The notes under the pieces: generated by a model | What the model was told of the DNA's origin: nothing | What the model saw: the letters and a program-made list of their open reading frames with translations, nothing else | Databases searched by the model: none | Translations under genes and position numbers: made by a program | In this document: piece after piece, positions 1 to 6,369 of the stretch | Layout of the letters: every line of letters starts with the position of its first letter | How positions within the stretch are numbered: position 1 is the first letter of the stretch | NCBI GenBank assembly: GCA_963532425.1 | Contig: CAUSKK010000029.1 | Span: 1-14,731 of the forward strand | Direction: 5' to 3' | DNA: 14,731 nucleotides | Source: CAUSKK01 sp963532425 | GTDB lineage: Bacteria > Pseudomonadota > Gammaproteobacteria > Cardiobacteriales > Cardiobacteriaceae

Positions 1-43
1 GCGATGGGCTGGGGCGCGCGCCGGTTTTATTGGCTGGAAGGGG

Positions 44-821
44 GAAGCGCTTCATGCCCAGACAACCGTAGAAAGCGCTTTAGCCATTTATTCAGGCCTT
101 CCCCCGAAGCGCTTCGTCCCGGCGGCCCCGAAAAATGCGCGGGATAATTCTCACCGAGGGAAGCGCTCCCCGCCGGATAGGCCTGCTTCTATCTCTGAAC
201 GGCGAAGCGCTTCGCCGGCTGAGCCGCCGGAAGCATTCCCTGTTTAGGCTGAAATTCTTTTGGCCATCTCTAGCCGCCTATTCTTTCAGAGCGAAGCGCT
301 TCGGTTTTATTAGCTAGGGGGAAGCGCTTCTTTATTATTGAACCCGGCCGGCGGGCGGAATCTTTTCTCCCAGAATGAAGCGCTTCCTTCCGGCTGGCTT
401 TTTTCCTTTCTATCTCTAGAGGCGGAAGCGCTTCGGCCGGGGGAAGCGCTTCCGACTGGAAAGATTGGTTACTGGCCCCGGCCCAATCAGAGTGAAGCGC
501 TTCCTTCTCAGCTGCCCGCCCTCAACGAAGCGCTTCAATCGGGCAGAACTCTTTCCAACGAAGCGCTTCGGTGTTTTGAAATTTGGCCGTGCTGATTTAA
601 AAGCTGCCAGGCCCGAAGCGCTTCGTTCATTCGGCTAGGTGTTGCTTGACCAGCTCCGACCCGAGCAACCGAAGCGCTTCCCTCTGGAACTAGCAAAAAA
701 GGAAGCGCTTCAAACTAGAAAGTCTTTTCCCAGCCCAATGAAGCGCTTCGATTTATCCAGCCTTCCGGAGCGAAGCGCTTCCCCCCGGCCACAAAAAAGC
801 GCTTCCCGGAGGAAGCGCTTC
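44..821. repeat. Dense array of the palindrome GAAGCGCTTC
   Basis: Seventeen perfect copies of the 10-bp palindrome GAAGCGCTTC start at 44, 106, 204, 293, 321, 377, 425, 443, 494, 527, 560, 615, 671, 702, 740, 772 and 812. Degenerate copies lie at 72 (AAAGCGCTTT), 160, 230 and 796. Spacers between perfect copies run from 8 to 88 bases. They are not identical, although words such as CTATCTCT (near 190 and 411) and GGTTTTATT (near 23 and 303) recur. No credible gene is present: short open frames here merely spell the repeat as EAL, KRF or SAS. Nine further perfect copies are scattered through the rest of the window, three inside genes and six between genes. The function is unknown. It resembles in kind the highly iterated palindromes of cyanobacteria, or clustered protein-binding or DNA-uptake sites, but matches no such known motif. 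Confidence 0.95.
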
Positions 822-878
822 GGTTTGGGCTGGTGCTGAGCACAGACCGCCACGCGGCTGCGCGGCTAGAACATTGCC

Positions 879-906
879 TTTTGATAGCACTAACGTGCTA
901 TCAAAA
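879..906. repeat. 12-bp perfect inverted repeat with TAAC loop
   Basis: TTTTGATAGCAC (879-890) is the reverse complement of GTGCTATCAAAA (895-906), with a 4-base loop. Runs of T and A form the outer ends of the stem, so on neither strand does a U tract follow a GC-rich stem. A standard intrinsic terminator is therefore doubtful. The right arm overlaps the duplicated uspA tail, so the hairpin includes that copy's stop codon region. Confidence 0.8.
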
Positions 907-975
907 CGGGTTTTGGACAGGAGCGAAGCGGAGAACGAGGCGAAGCCTCGGACAATAGCGCATTACCCGTGCAGA
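897..975 (-). repeat. Second, disrupted copy of the uspA 3' end
   Basis: Positions 897-920 and 956-975 match 1027-1050 and 1051-1070, the final codons of the uspA-like gene, with only a few changes. Read on the minus strand, this copy would encode the same ending (SARVMRYCP, then PKPVLIAR and a stop), but about 35 bases interrupt it. Homology stops abruptly upstream, so this is not a whole second gene. It could be the relic of a duplicated uspA, or the gene end regenerated when an element inserted at the 3' end of uspA. Confidence 0.75.
915..954. repeat. 30-bp insertion flanked by 5-bp direct repeats GGACA
   Basis: Compared with the intact uspA end, the duplicated tail contains about 30 extra bases (920-949) bounded by GGACA at 915-919 and 950-954. 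The insert holds a small hairpin, GAGGCGAAGCCTC (937-949). The flanking pentamer looks like a target-site duplication, but the insert is far too short to encode anything. It may be a micro mobile element or a slippage product. Confidence 0.5.
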
Positions 976-1019
976 CTGCGCAGCAGCGGCAAGGGAAGCA
1001 TCCAGGCCGTTCAAAGAAG

Positions 1020-1427
1020 CTAGCGCGCTATCAAAACGGGTTTGGGACAGTAGCGCATTACCCTTGCAGAATTCGGCCCGATAATCGGATTCTTGCCCGA
1101 ACCCAGCACCAGAATGTCGCTGTTCTGTTCCCTGGCGATGCGGCTGATTTCCTCGTAGATGGAGCCGTGGGCGACAAAGTGTTTCACCTTGCGGCCGGCC
1201 AGGGCCCGTTCGCTGAACTGGTGCAGGGCCGCCTGGGCGTGTTCCAGCGCCTTTTTCTCGTAGTTCATCGGCAGGAAGGACGTAACCATCGAGCCACCCA
1301 GCCGGGGCACCACCGTCAGCAGCTGAATCAGCGATTCCTCGCCGGCCACGGCCAGGGCGCAATCAATCACCCTGGCGTTCACCTGGGGCTGGTCCAAATC
1401 CACGGCCACTAGTATTCGTTTAAACAT
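1020..1427 (-). CDS. UspA-like universal stress protein
   Basis: 135 residues, the normal size for a single-domain universal stress protein. The N-terminal strand ILVAVDLD (about residues 5-12) carries the usual Asp that contacts adenine. The C-terminal part, SDILVLGSGK followed by GPNSARVMRYCPKPVLIA, matches the family's nucleotide-loop and final-strand region. The glycine loop is shorter than the classical G-x2-G-x9-G-S/T form, so ATP binding is uncertain. ATG start, with GGAG seven bases upstream. It is the last gene of the TAXI-TRAP transporter operon, 48 bases after the permease. In Halomonas elongata the UspA protein TeaD is encoded with the TRAP transporter TeaABC and lowers its activity, so a regulatory role for this protein is a reasonable inference. 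A broken copy of its last codons lies just downstream. Confidence 0.9.
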   Translation of the reverse strand: MFKRILVAVDLDQPQVNARVIDCALAVAGEESLIQLLTVVPRLGGSMVTSFLPMNYEKKALEHAQAALHQFSERALAGRKVKHFVAHGSIYEEISRIAREQNSDILVLGSGKNPIIGPNSARVMRYCPKPVLIAR

Positions 1428-1446
1428 CGTTTTCTCCAGAGTAGGG

Positions 1447-1470
1447 GGAGCGCTTCGGGGGAAGCGCTTC
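1447..1470 (-). repeat. Pair of palindromes between permease and uspA
   Basis: GGAGCGCTTC (1447-1456, one mismatch) and the perfect GAAGCGCTTC (1461-1470) are separated by GGGG. Because each copy is self-complementary, the two can also pair with each other. No U tract follows on the minus strand, so this is more likely an intercistronic mRNA hairpin or a bare repeat insertion than a terminator. The uspA ribosome binding site lies just downstream. Confidence 0.7.
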
Positions 1471-1475
1471 CGGGG

Positions 1476-4124
1476 TTAGACGCCCGGGGCCGGGGCCTCG
1501 GCGTCGCGGCGTTTGATTTGCCGGCGGGCGAGCCAGACCAGCAGGCCAATGGCCGGCAGATAGAGCCACTGCTTCGGCGTGCTGTGCGGCGTGGGCAGGA
1601 CGGCACCGACAATCTCCTGGTCCCAGTCCAGACCGTTCTTCTGGGCGACGCTGCCGAGGGCGGCCTCGTCCACCAGCAGTTTTTCACCGTCCTGGCGCAG
1701 GGTCAGGCCTAGGGCCTGGAGCCGGGCCGTGCCGTCGGCGCCCTCCAGCACCGGCAGTTGCACGAAGAAGCGCTTGGCATTGCCCAAATCATCGACGCCC
1801 TGGAGCTGGAGCAGGAACTGGCTGGCGGTGGGTGCCGTGGCTAGGGTTTCCACCAGCCGGGCCGGGGCCACCTCCTGTTTGCTCGGCGAAAGCTTGTTCA
1901 TGAAATAGCCCGGGTTGAACAGCAGCGCCGTAACCAGCAGCAGCAGCAGGCTTTCATATTTATAGCTGCGGGTGAAGAAATAGCCCATGGTGGCGGCGGT
2001 GAAGGCCAGCATGGCCAGCACGGAGACGATGAAAATCAGCACACCCTCGGCCCAGTTCACGTTAATCAGCAGCAAATCCGTGTTGAAGATGAAGAAGAAC
2101 GGCAGCAGGGCCGTGCGCAGGCTGTAGGTGAAGGCCACCATACCGGTGCGAATGGGGTCGCCGCCGGAAATGGCCGCCGCCGCAAAGGAGGCCAGACCCA
2201 CCGGCGGGGTTACGTCGGCCATGATGCCGAAGTAGAAGACGAAGAGATGCACGGCCACCAGCGGCACCACCAGCCCGTTGGCGCTGCCCACCTCGACGAT
2301 GACCACCGCCATCAGCGAGGAAACCACGATGTAGTTGGCCGTGGTCGGCAGGCCCATGCCGAGAATCAGACTGAACAGGGCCACCAGCACCAGCATGAGA
2401 ATGAGGCTGCCGCCGGAGAGCTTGTCGATGATGTCGGCCAGCTGGACGCCGAAGCCGGTCAGCGAAACCACGCCCACGATGATGCCGGCGCAGGCGGTGG
2501 CGATGCCGATGCCAATCATATTGCGGGCGCCGGCCTCCAGCCCGTCGCGCAGTTCAATCAGGCCGGTTTTGAAGCTGGCCCCGTAGTGGCCCTGCCGGCG
2601 GAACAGCGCCAGTAGCGGCCGCTGGGTCAGCTGGATGAAAATGAGGGTCAGGGCGCCCTTGTAGGCGGACAGGCCCGGCGATTTCTGTTCCACCATCAGG
2701 AACCAAATCAGCACCGCCACCGGCAGCAGGAAGTGCAGACCGGCATTGACCGTCGGTTCCCGGCGCGGCAGCTTCAGCATGGCCCGGTCGGGGTCGTCCA
2801 GCTGCAAATCCGGATAGCGGGCCACCCGGCGCAGCAGCAGCACATAGACCGTAAAGAGCAGGGCGTAAATCACCTGTTCGCCATAGGCCGGGGTCAGGCG
2901 GTGAATCCAGCCGAGGCCATAGTAGACGGCGAAGGAGAGGAGACAGAGGGTGATAAGGCCGCCGAGGAAGCCGAGCAGGGCCCGCTGCCAGGGCCGGGCC
3001 GGCTCTGACCGTTCCAGGCCCTGGAGCTGGGATTTGCAGGCCTCCAGGTGGACGATGTAGACCAGGGCGATGTAGGAAATCAGCGCCGGCAAAAAGGCGT
3101 GTTTAATCAACTCGCTGTAGGGCATGTTGATGTATTCAATCATCAGGAAGGCGGCGGCGCCCATCACCGGCGGCATGATTTGGCCGTTCACCGACGAGGC
3201 CACTTCCACCGCCCCGGCCTTCTCCGCCGGGAAGCCGACCCGCTTCATCATCGGAATGGTGAAGGTGCCGGTGGTTACCACGTTGGCAATGGAGGAGCCG
3301 GAGATGAGGCCGGTCAGACCCGAGGCCACCACCGCCGCCTTGGCCGGGCCGCCGCGCAGGTGGCCCAGGTAGGCGAAGGCACACTGGATGAAGTAGTTGC
3401 CGGCGCCGGCCTTGTCCAGCAGCGAGCCGAAGAGCACGAAGAGGAAGACATAGCGGGTGGACACGTCCAGGGCGACGCCGAAGACGCCCTCGGTGCTAAT
3501 CCACTGCTGGTTGATGATTTGGGTCAGGGAACCGCTGCGGTGGGAAATAATCCAGTCGAAGGGGAAAAACTGGCCCACATAGTTATAGAGCAGAAAGACG
3601 AGGGCAATCAGCACCAGTGGCAGGCCGAGGCTGCGCCGGGTGGCCTCCAGCAGCAGCAGAATGCCGCAGATGCCGGCAATGACGTCCTGGCTGTTGGGGG
3701 CGCCGATGCGCCGGACGATGTCATCGTAGAAAAAGAGATAGTAGGCGGCGAGAAAGGCGCCGCAGACGGCAAAAATCCAGTCGTAGGCCGGCACGTAGTT
3801 TTTCGGGGCGCGGCGGCTGGCCGGATAGGAGAGGAAGGCCAGGAAGAGGGCGAAGGCCAGGTGAATGGAGCGGGCCCGGGTGGCATCGACCACCACGTTT
3901 AAATCCAGCTGGTGGGCGTGGAGCCAGCCTTGGATTTTGAAGGGCCAGTCGGAGGCATAGTAGAGCTGGAACAGCGACCAGGCGATGGCCGTCCAGACCA
4001 GGAGCTGGCGAACCCAGCCCTCGGGGTTGCGGCCGCCGGTGTCGGTGGAGGCAACCAAATCTTCCAGGTTTTCGTAGTCGGCGAGCGGAGCGCTGGCGCC
4101 GTTATTTTTAGAGTCGGTGGACAC
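1476..4124 (-). CDS. TRAP transporter fused permease (DctQM, TAXI type)
   Basis: 882-residue inner-membrane protein. The first ~200 residues carry several membrane segments corresponding to the small DctQ subunit. The large DctM part follows, with the conserved stretch GLISGSSIANVVTTGTF, then SSVNGQIMPPVMGAAAFLM (about 270-335), and a second repeat including GMGLPTTANYIVV. After about residue 690 there are more hydrophobic segments and a soluble C-terminal section ending with a last membrane helix, as in fused TRAP permeases with a DUF3394 tail. The start is GTG at 4124 with AAGGAG six bases upstream. The gene uses the periplasmic binding protein encoded upstream to drive ion-coupled uptake. 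The substrate cannot be read from sequence; TAXI systems are often linked to dicarboxylates or amino acids. A one-mismatch palindrome copy (1767-1776) lies in the coding sequence. Confidence 0.95.
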   Translation of the reverse strand: MSTDSKNNGASAPLADYENLEDLVASTDTGGRNPEGWVRQLLVWTAIAWSLFQLYYASDWPFKIQGWLHAHQLDLNVVVDATRARSIHLAFALFLAFLSYPASRRAPKNYVPAYDWIFAVCGAFLAAYYLFFYDDIVRRIGAPNSQDVIAGICGILLLLEATRRSLGLPLVLIALVFLLYNYVGQFFPFDWIISHRSGSLTQIINQQWISTEGVFGVALDVSTRYVFLFVLFGSLLDKAGAGNYFIQCAFAYLGHLRGGPAKAAVVASGLTGLISGSSIANVVTTGTFTIPMMKRVGFPAEKAGAVEVASSVNGQIMPPVMGAAAFLMIEYINMPYSELIKHAFLPALISYIALVYIVHLEACKSQLQGLERSEPARPWQRALLGFLGGLITLCLLSFAVYYGLGWIHRLTPAYGEQVIYALLFTVYVLLLRRVARYPDLQLDDPDRAMLKLPRREPTVNAGLHFLLPVAVLIWFLMVEQKSPGLSAYKGALTLIFIQLTQRPLLALFRRQGHYGASFKTGLIELRDGLEAGARNMIGIGIATACAGIIVGVVSLTGFGVQLADIIDKLSGGSLILMLVLVALFSLILGMGLPTTANYIVVSSLMAVVIVEVGSANGLVVPLVAVHLFVFYFGIMADVTPPVGLASFAAAAISGGDPIRTGMVAFTYSLRTALLPFFFIFNTDLLLINVNWAEGVLIFIVSVLAMLAFTAATMGYFFTRSYKYESLLLLLVTALLFNPGYFMNKLSPSKQEVAPARLVETLATAPTASQFLLQLQGVDDLGNAKRFFVQLPVLEGADGTARLQALGLTLRQDGEKLLVDEAALGSVAQKNGLDWDQEIVGAVLPTPHSTPKQWLYLPAIGLLVWLARRQIKRRDAEAPAPGV

Positions 4125-4145
4125 GAAAAACTCCTTGGTTCAGGC

Positions 4146-4179
4146 AAAAAAAACGGGGGAAGAAGCGCTTCTCCCCCCG
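4146..4179 (-). terminator. Intrinsic terminator built on the palindrome, between TAXI protein and permease
   Basis: On the minus strand, CGGGGG and AGAAGC pair with GCTTCT and CCCCCG (arms 4179-4154, one internal mismatch at 4160/4173), and eight Ts (4153-4146) follow immediately. The centre of the hairpin is a perfect GAAGCGCTTC (4162-4171). It lies 28 bases after the binding-protein stop and upstream of the permease GTG. Partial termination here would give more binding protein than permease. Confidence 0.85.
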
Positions 4180-4207
4180 ACCGGAAATCACGCCGGCGCG
4201 GCGTTTT

Positions 4208-5158
4208 CTACTGGCTGAGCCAGCCTTTTTCCTTGTAGTAACGGACGGCGCCATCGTGCAGCGGCGCGGCCAGGCCGGCTTTCACCATCTCCTCGGGTTT
4301 CAGGTTCTCGAAGGAGGGGTGCAGCTTTTTGAAGCGCTCGAAGTTCTCGAACACGGCCTTGGTCACCTGATAAACCGTCTCCTCGGGCACATCGGCCGAA
4401 GTTACGATGGTGGCGTAGACGCCGAAGGTTTTGGTTTCGCCGGGGGTGCCGTCATAGGTGCCGGCGGGAATGCTCACCTTGGAAAAATAGGGGTAGGTTT
4501 CCACCAGCTTATCGACGGCGGCGCCCTCCACATTGACCAGATTGGTTTTGCAGGAGGCGGCGGCCTCCTTGATGGCCCCGGAGGGGTGGCCGACGGTGTA
4601 GGAAATGGCGTCCAGGTTGTTATCGCAGAGGGCGCTGGCCATTTCCGCCGGCTTCAGCTCCGAGGACACGGCGAAGGGTTTGTCGCCCCATTGCAGTTCC
4701 TTGAGCAGCAGCTCCATGGTGGTGCGGGTGCCGGAGCCCGGGTTGCCGATATTGACGCGCTTGCCCTTGAGGGCGTCGAAGCTCTTGGCCTCGGCGTCCT
4801 GGCGGGCCACCACGGTGAACGGCTCCGGATAGACCGAGAAAATCGAGCGCAGCTTGTCCATCTTTTTGCCCTCGAATTCGCCGAGGCCGTTGTAGGCGCG
4901 GAACTGGCTGTCCGACTGGGCCATGCCCAGCTGCCGTTCGCCGGCGGCGATGGCATTCAGGTTGTCCACCGAACCGCCCGAGGCCGGGGCATTGCACTTG
5001 ATGCCGGTTTTGCCGCTGTCGCGATTGACCAGCTTGCAAATGGACTGGCCGACGACGTAATAGACGCCGGTTTGTCCGCCGGTGCCAAAGGTAACGAATT
5101 CTTCAGCGGCCGCGCCGGTGGCCAGAGCCACGCCCAGCGCTATTTTCCAAAGTTTCAT
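4208..5158 (-). CDS. TAXI family TRAP transporter substrate-binding protein
   Basis: 316 residues, secreted to the periplasm. A short signal peptide (KLWKIALGVALATGAAA) is probably cleaved before EEFVTFGTGG. The mature protein has the TAXI hallmarks: GTGGQTGVYYVVG near residues 25-37, ASGGSVDNLNAIAAGE near 59-74, LGMAQSD near 77-83, and VNIGNPGSGTR in the second lobe. Two cysteines (C41, C55) sit close together after the first motif and may form a disulfide, which is an inference. It captures substrate for the fused permease encoded downstream in the same operon. ATG start, with AAGGA seven bases upstream. A good promoter lies just before it, and a terminator separates it from the permease. 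The substrate is unknown. Confidence 0.95.
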   Translation of the reverse strand: MKLWKIALGVALATGAAAEEFVTFGTGGQTGVYYVVGQSICKLVNRDSGKTGIKCNAPASGGSVDNLNAIAAGERQLGMAQSDSQFRAYNGLGEFEGKKMDKLRSIFSVYPEPFTVVARQDAEAKSFDALKGKRVNIGNPGSGTRTTMELLLKELQWGDKPFAVSSELKPAEMASALCDNNLDAISYTVGHPSGAIKEAAASCKTNLVNVEGAAVDKLVETYPYFSKVSIPAGTYDGTPGETKTFGVYATIVTSADVPEETVYQVTKAVFENFERFKKLHPSFENLKPEEMVKAGLAAPLHDGAVRYYKEKGWLSQ

Positions 5159-5194
5159 AGCAAATCCTTATGTGAAGGGAAAAGGGGAGAAGCC

Positions 5195-5224
5195 ATTCTA
5201 GGGTTGGCTCCGACCGAGTTTCAA
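5195..5224 (-). promoter_or_regulatory. Probable sigma-70 promoter of the TAXI-TRAP operon
   Basis: On the minus strand, TTGAAA (5224-5219) and TAGAAT (5200-5195) each match consensus at five of six positions and are 18 bases apart. Transcription would start near 5188, giving a leader of about 30 bases before the TAXI ATG. It sits in the 70-base gap after the metallophosphoesterase stop, which suggests the transporter operon is transcribed on its own. Confidence 0.6.
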
Positions 5225-5228
5225 GATG

Positions 5229-6311
5229 TTAATGTTGCGGCTTGACGTCAATTACCACCACCTCGGCCCGGGAGCCCAGCCGCAGGGGCACGCCCCAGAG
5301 ACCGAAGCCGGAGGTAACGAAGAAATGGCTGCCGTTGATTTCCCGGTGGCCGTGGTCGAGGACGTAGAGGCGCTGGGTAATGAAGTTGAGCGGGAAGATT
5401 TGGCCCCGGTGGGTGTGGCCGGACAGGCTGATATCCACCGGCAGGGCTGCCGTTTCGTTGATTTCCTTGGGCTGATGGTCCATGAGAATGACCACCTTGT
5501 CCGTCTGGGAACGAAGCGCTTCGGCCCAGTGGCTCAACGGAAGCCGGCCGCCGTTGGTGAAATCGTCGCGGCCGATGATGAACCAGTCGCCCACCGAGCG
5601 GCTCTCGTCGCGGAGCAGGTCGATGCCACCCTGACGAATGGCGTCCTCGTTGTCCCGTAGGGTGCTGCCGAAGCGCTGGCCGTAGTACTCGTGGTTGCCG
5701 AGCACGCCGAACTGGCCGCCGGGGGCGGTGATTTGGCGCAGGGTCGCGTCCATCTGGTCGCGCAGGTAGAGATGGGGTTCGTCGTTGATGATGTCGCCGG
5801 CGTAGAAGAGGACGTCCGGTTTTTCCGCCGCCACCAGGGCCCGGAGCTTGGCCAGCTGGCGATTGCCGATGAATTCGCCCAGATGGCTATCGGCCACCAG
5901 CATGAGCCGGAAGGGGGTGAAGCGCTTCGGCAGCTGGATTTCATAGCGTTGCACCGTCGGACTCAGGGCGTTGAAGAGGCCGAAGGCGGTCAGGCCGAGC
6001 CAGCTCAGCGGCAGCAGGGCCCGCAGCCAGAGGGCCGAACGCTGGCTCCGGCAGAGCAGCCAGAGCAGGCCGACGCCCAGGCCGCAGAGGAACCAGAACC
6101 AGAGCAGCACCGCCAGGGCCGTGAACAGGTCAAAGGCCCAGAGCTGGAAGAAGACCAGCGCCGGCACGCAGACGGCATTGGCACCGAGGAAGAGCAGATA
6201 GAAGGTTTTCCGGCCGACCCGGCCGCCGCTGAGCCATTTCAGGTTGCGGTAGAAGTTGTAAATCAGGAATTCATAAAGCAGAAAGATGCTGATGACCACG
6301 AAAAAGCGCAT
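5229..6311 (-). CDS. Membrane-anchored calcineurin-type metallophosphoesterase
   Basis: 360 residues. The first ~115 residues contain about four hydrophobic helices. The rest is a calcineurin-like phosphoesterase domain with all the metal-binding blocks: D141-x-H143 (VADSHLG), G172-D173 (YAGDIIND), G205-N206-H207-E208, D278-H279 and G298-H299-T300-H301. This resembles the YkuE/YaeI group of membrane phosphoesterases, for which cleavage of lipid-linked phosphoesters has been shown in some members. The substrate here is not known. ATG start, with GGAG six bases upstream. Two perfect palindrome copies lie inside the gene: 5513-5522 read as AEAL and 5929-5938 read as KRF. Neighbours on the same strand are the transporter operon downstream, with its own promoter, and divergent gloA upstream. 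Confidence 0.92.
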   Translation of the reverse strand: MRFFVVISIFLLYEFLIYNFYRNLKWLSGGRVGRKTFYLLFLGANAVCVPALVFFQLWAFDLFTALAVLLWFWFLCGLGVGLLWLLCRSQRSALWLRALLPLSWLGLTAFGLFNALSPTVQRYEIQLPKRFTPFRLMLVADSHLGEFIGNRQLAKLRALVAAEKPDVLFYAGDIINDEPHLYLRDQMDATLRQITAPGGQFGVLGNHEYYGQRFGSTLRDNEDAIRQGGIDLLRDESRSVGDWFIIGRDDFTNGGRLPLSHWAEALRSQTDKVVILMDHQPKEINETAALPVDISLSGHTHRGQIFPLNFITQRLYVLDHGHREINGSHFFVTSGFGLWGVPLRLGSRAEVVVIDVKPQH

Positions 6312-6312
6312 G

Positions 6313-6342
6313 GCAGGCTCCGAAAAAAAGCCTGCTATTATA
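6313..6342 (-). promoter_or_regulatory. Promoter and inverted repeat before the metallophosphoesterase gene
   Basis: A perfect TATAAT lies at 6342-6337 on the minus strand, 25 bases before the ATG; the -35 box (CTGTCC, 17 bases upstream) is weak. A 7-bp inverted repeat, GCAGGCT (6313-6319) and AGCCTGC (6329-6335), covers the expected transcription start and part of the ribosome binding site, so it could be an operator. The plus strand shows an overlapping TATTAT (6336-6341) that may serve gloA, again without a good -35. Confidence 0.4.
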
Positions 6343-6369
6343 GGTGGCCCCTAATTCTTGGACAGAAAA

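Larger units (their letters stand above)
841..1019. other. Non-coding region between the palindrome array and uspA
   Basis: No gene is supported here. The stretch holds an inverted repeat (879-906), a disrupted second copy of the 3' end of the uspA-like gene (897-975) and a roughly 30-bp insertion inside that copy. About 45 bases of unrecognised sequence separate these from the uspA stop codon. I see no clear uridine-tract terminator for uspA on the minus strand. Confidence 0.6.

Noticed and set aside
44..821. Known parS sites or known DNA-uptake sequences
   Set aside because: parS is a 16-bp TGTTTCACGTGAAACA-type palindrome, and the Neisseria and Haemophilus uptake words (GCCGTCTGAA, AAGTGCGGT) were not seen. 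The word here is different.
135..839. Three short plus-strand open frames (60, 85 and 66 codons)
   Set aside because: Their peptides are mainly the palindrome translated as EAL, KRF or SAS between unrelated spacers; no ribosome binding sites or family likeness.
1..840. CRISPR array
   Set aside because: The repeated word is only 10 bases, spacers vary from 8 to 88 bases, and no cas gene is near.
879..906. Intrinsic terminator for uspA
   Set aside because: The stem is AT-rich at its base and ends in A residues on both strands, so no U tract follows it.
901..1362. Open frame overlapping uspA on the same strand
   Set aside because: It is a shifted frame of uspA that runs into the duplicated tail; the uspA frame has the family motifs and a good ribosome binding site.
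3048..3902. 284-codon plus-strand open frame
   Set aside because: Antisense shadow of the TRAP permease in GC-rich DNA, rich in G, A, D, H and Q, with no motif or start signal.
4256..5245. 329-codon plus-strand open frame
   Set aside because: Antisense of the TAXI binding protein, with low-complexity composition.
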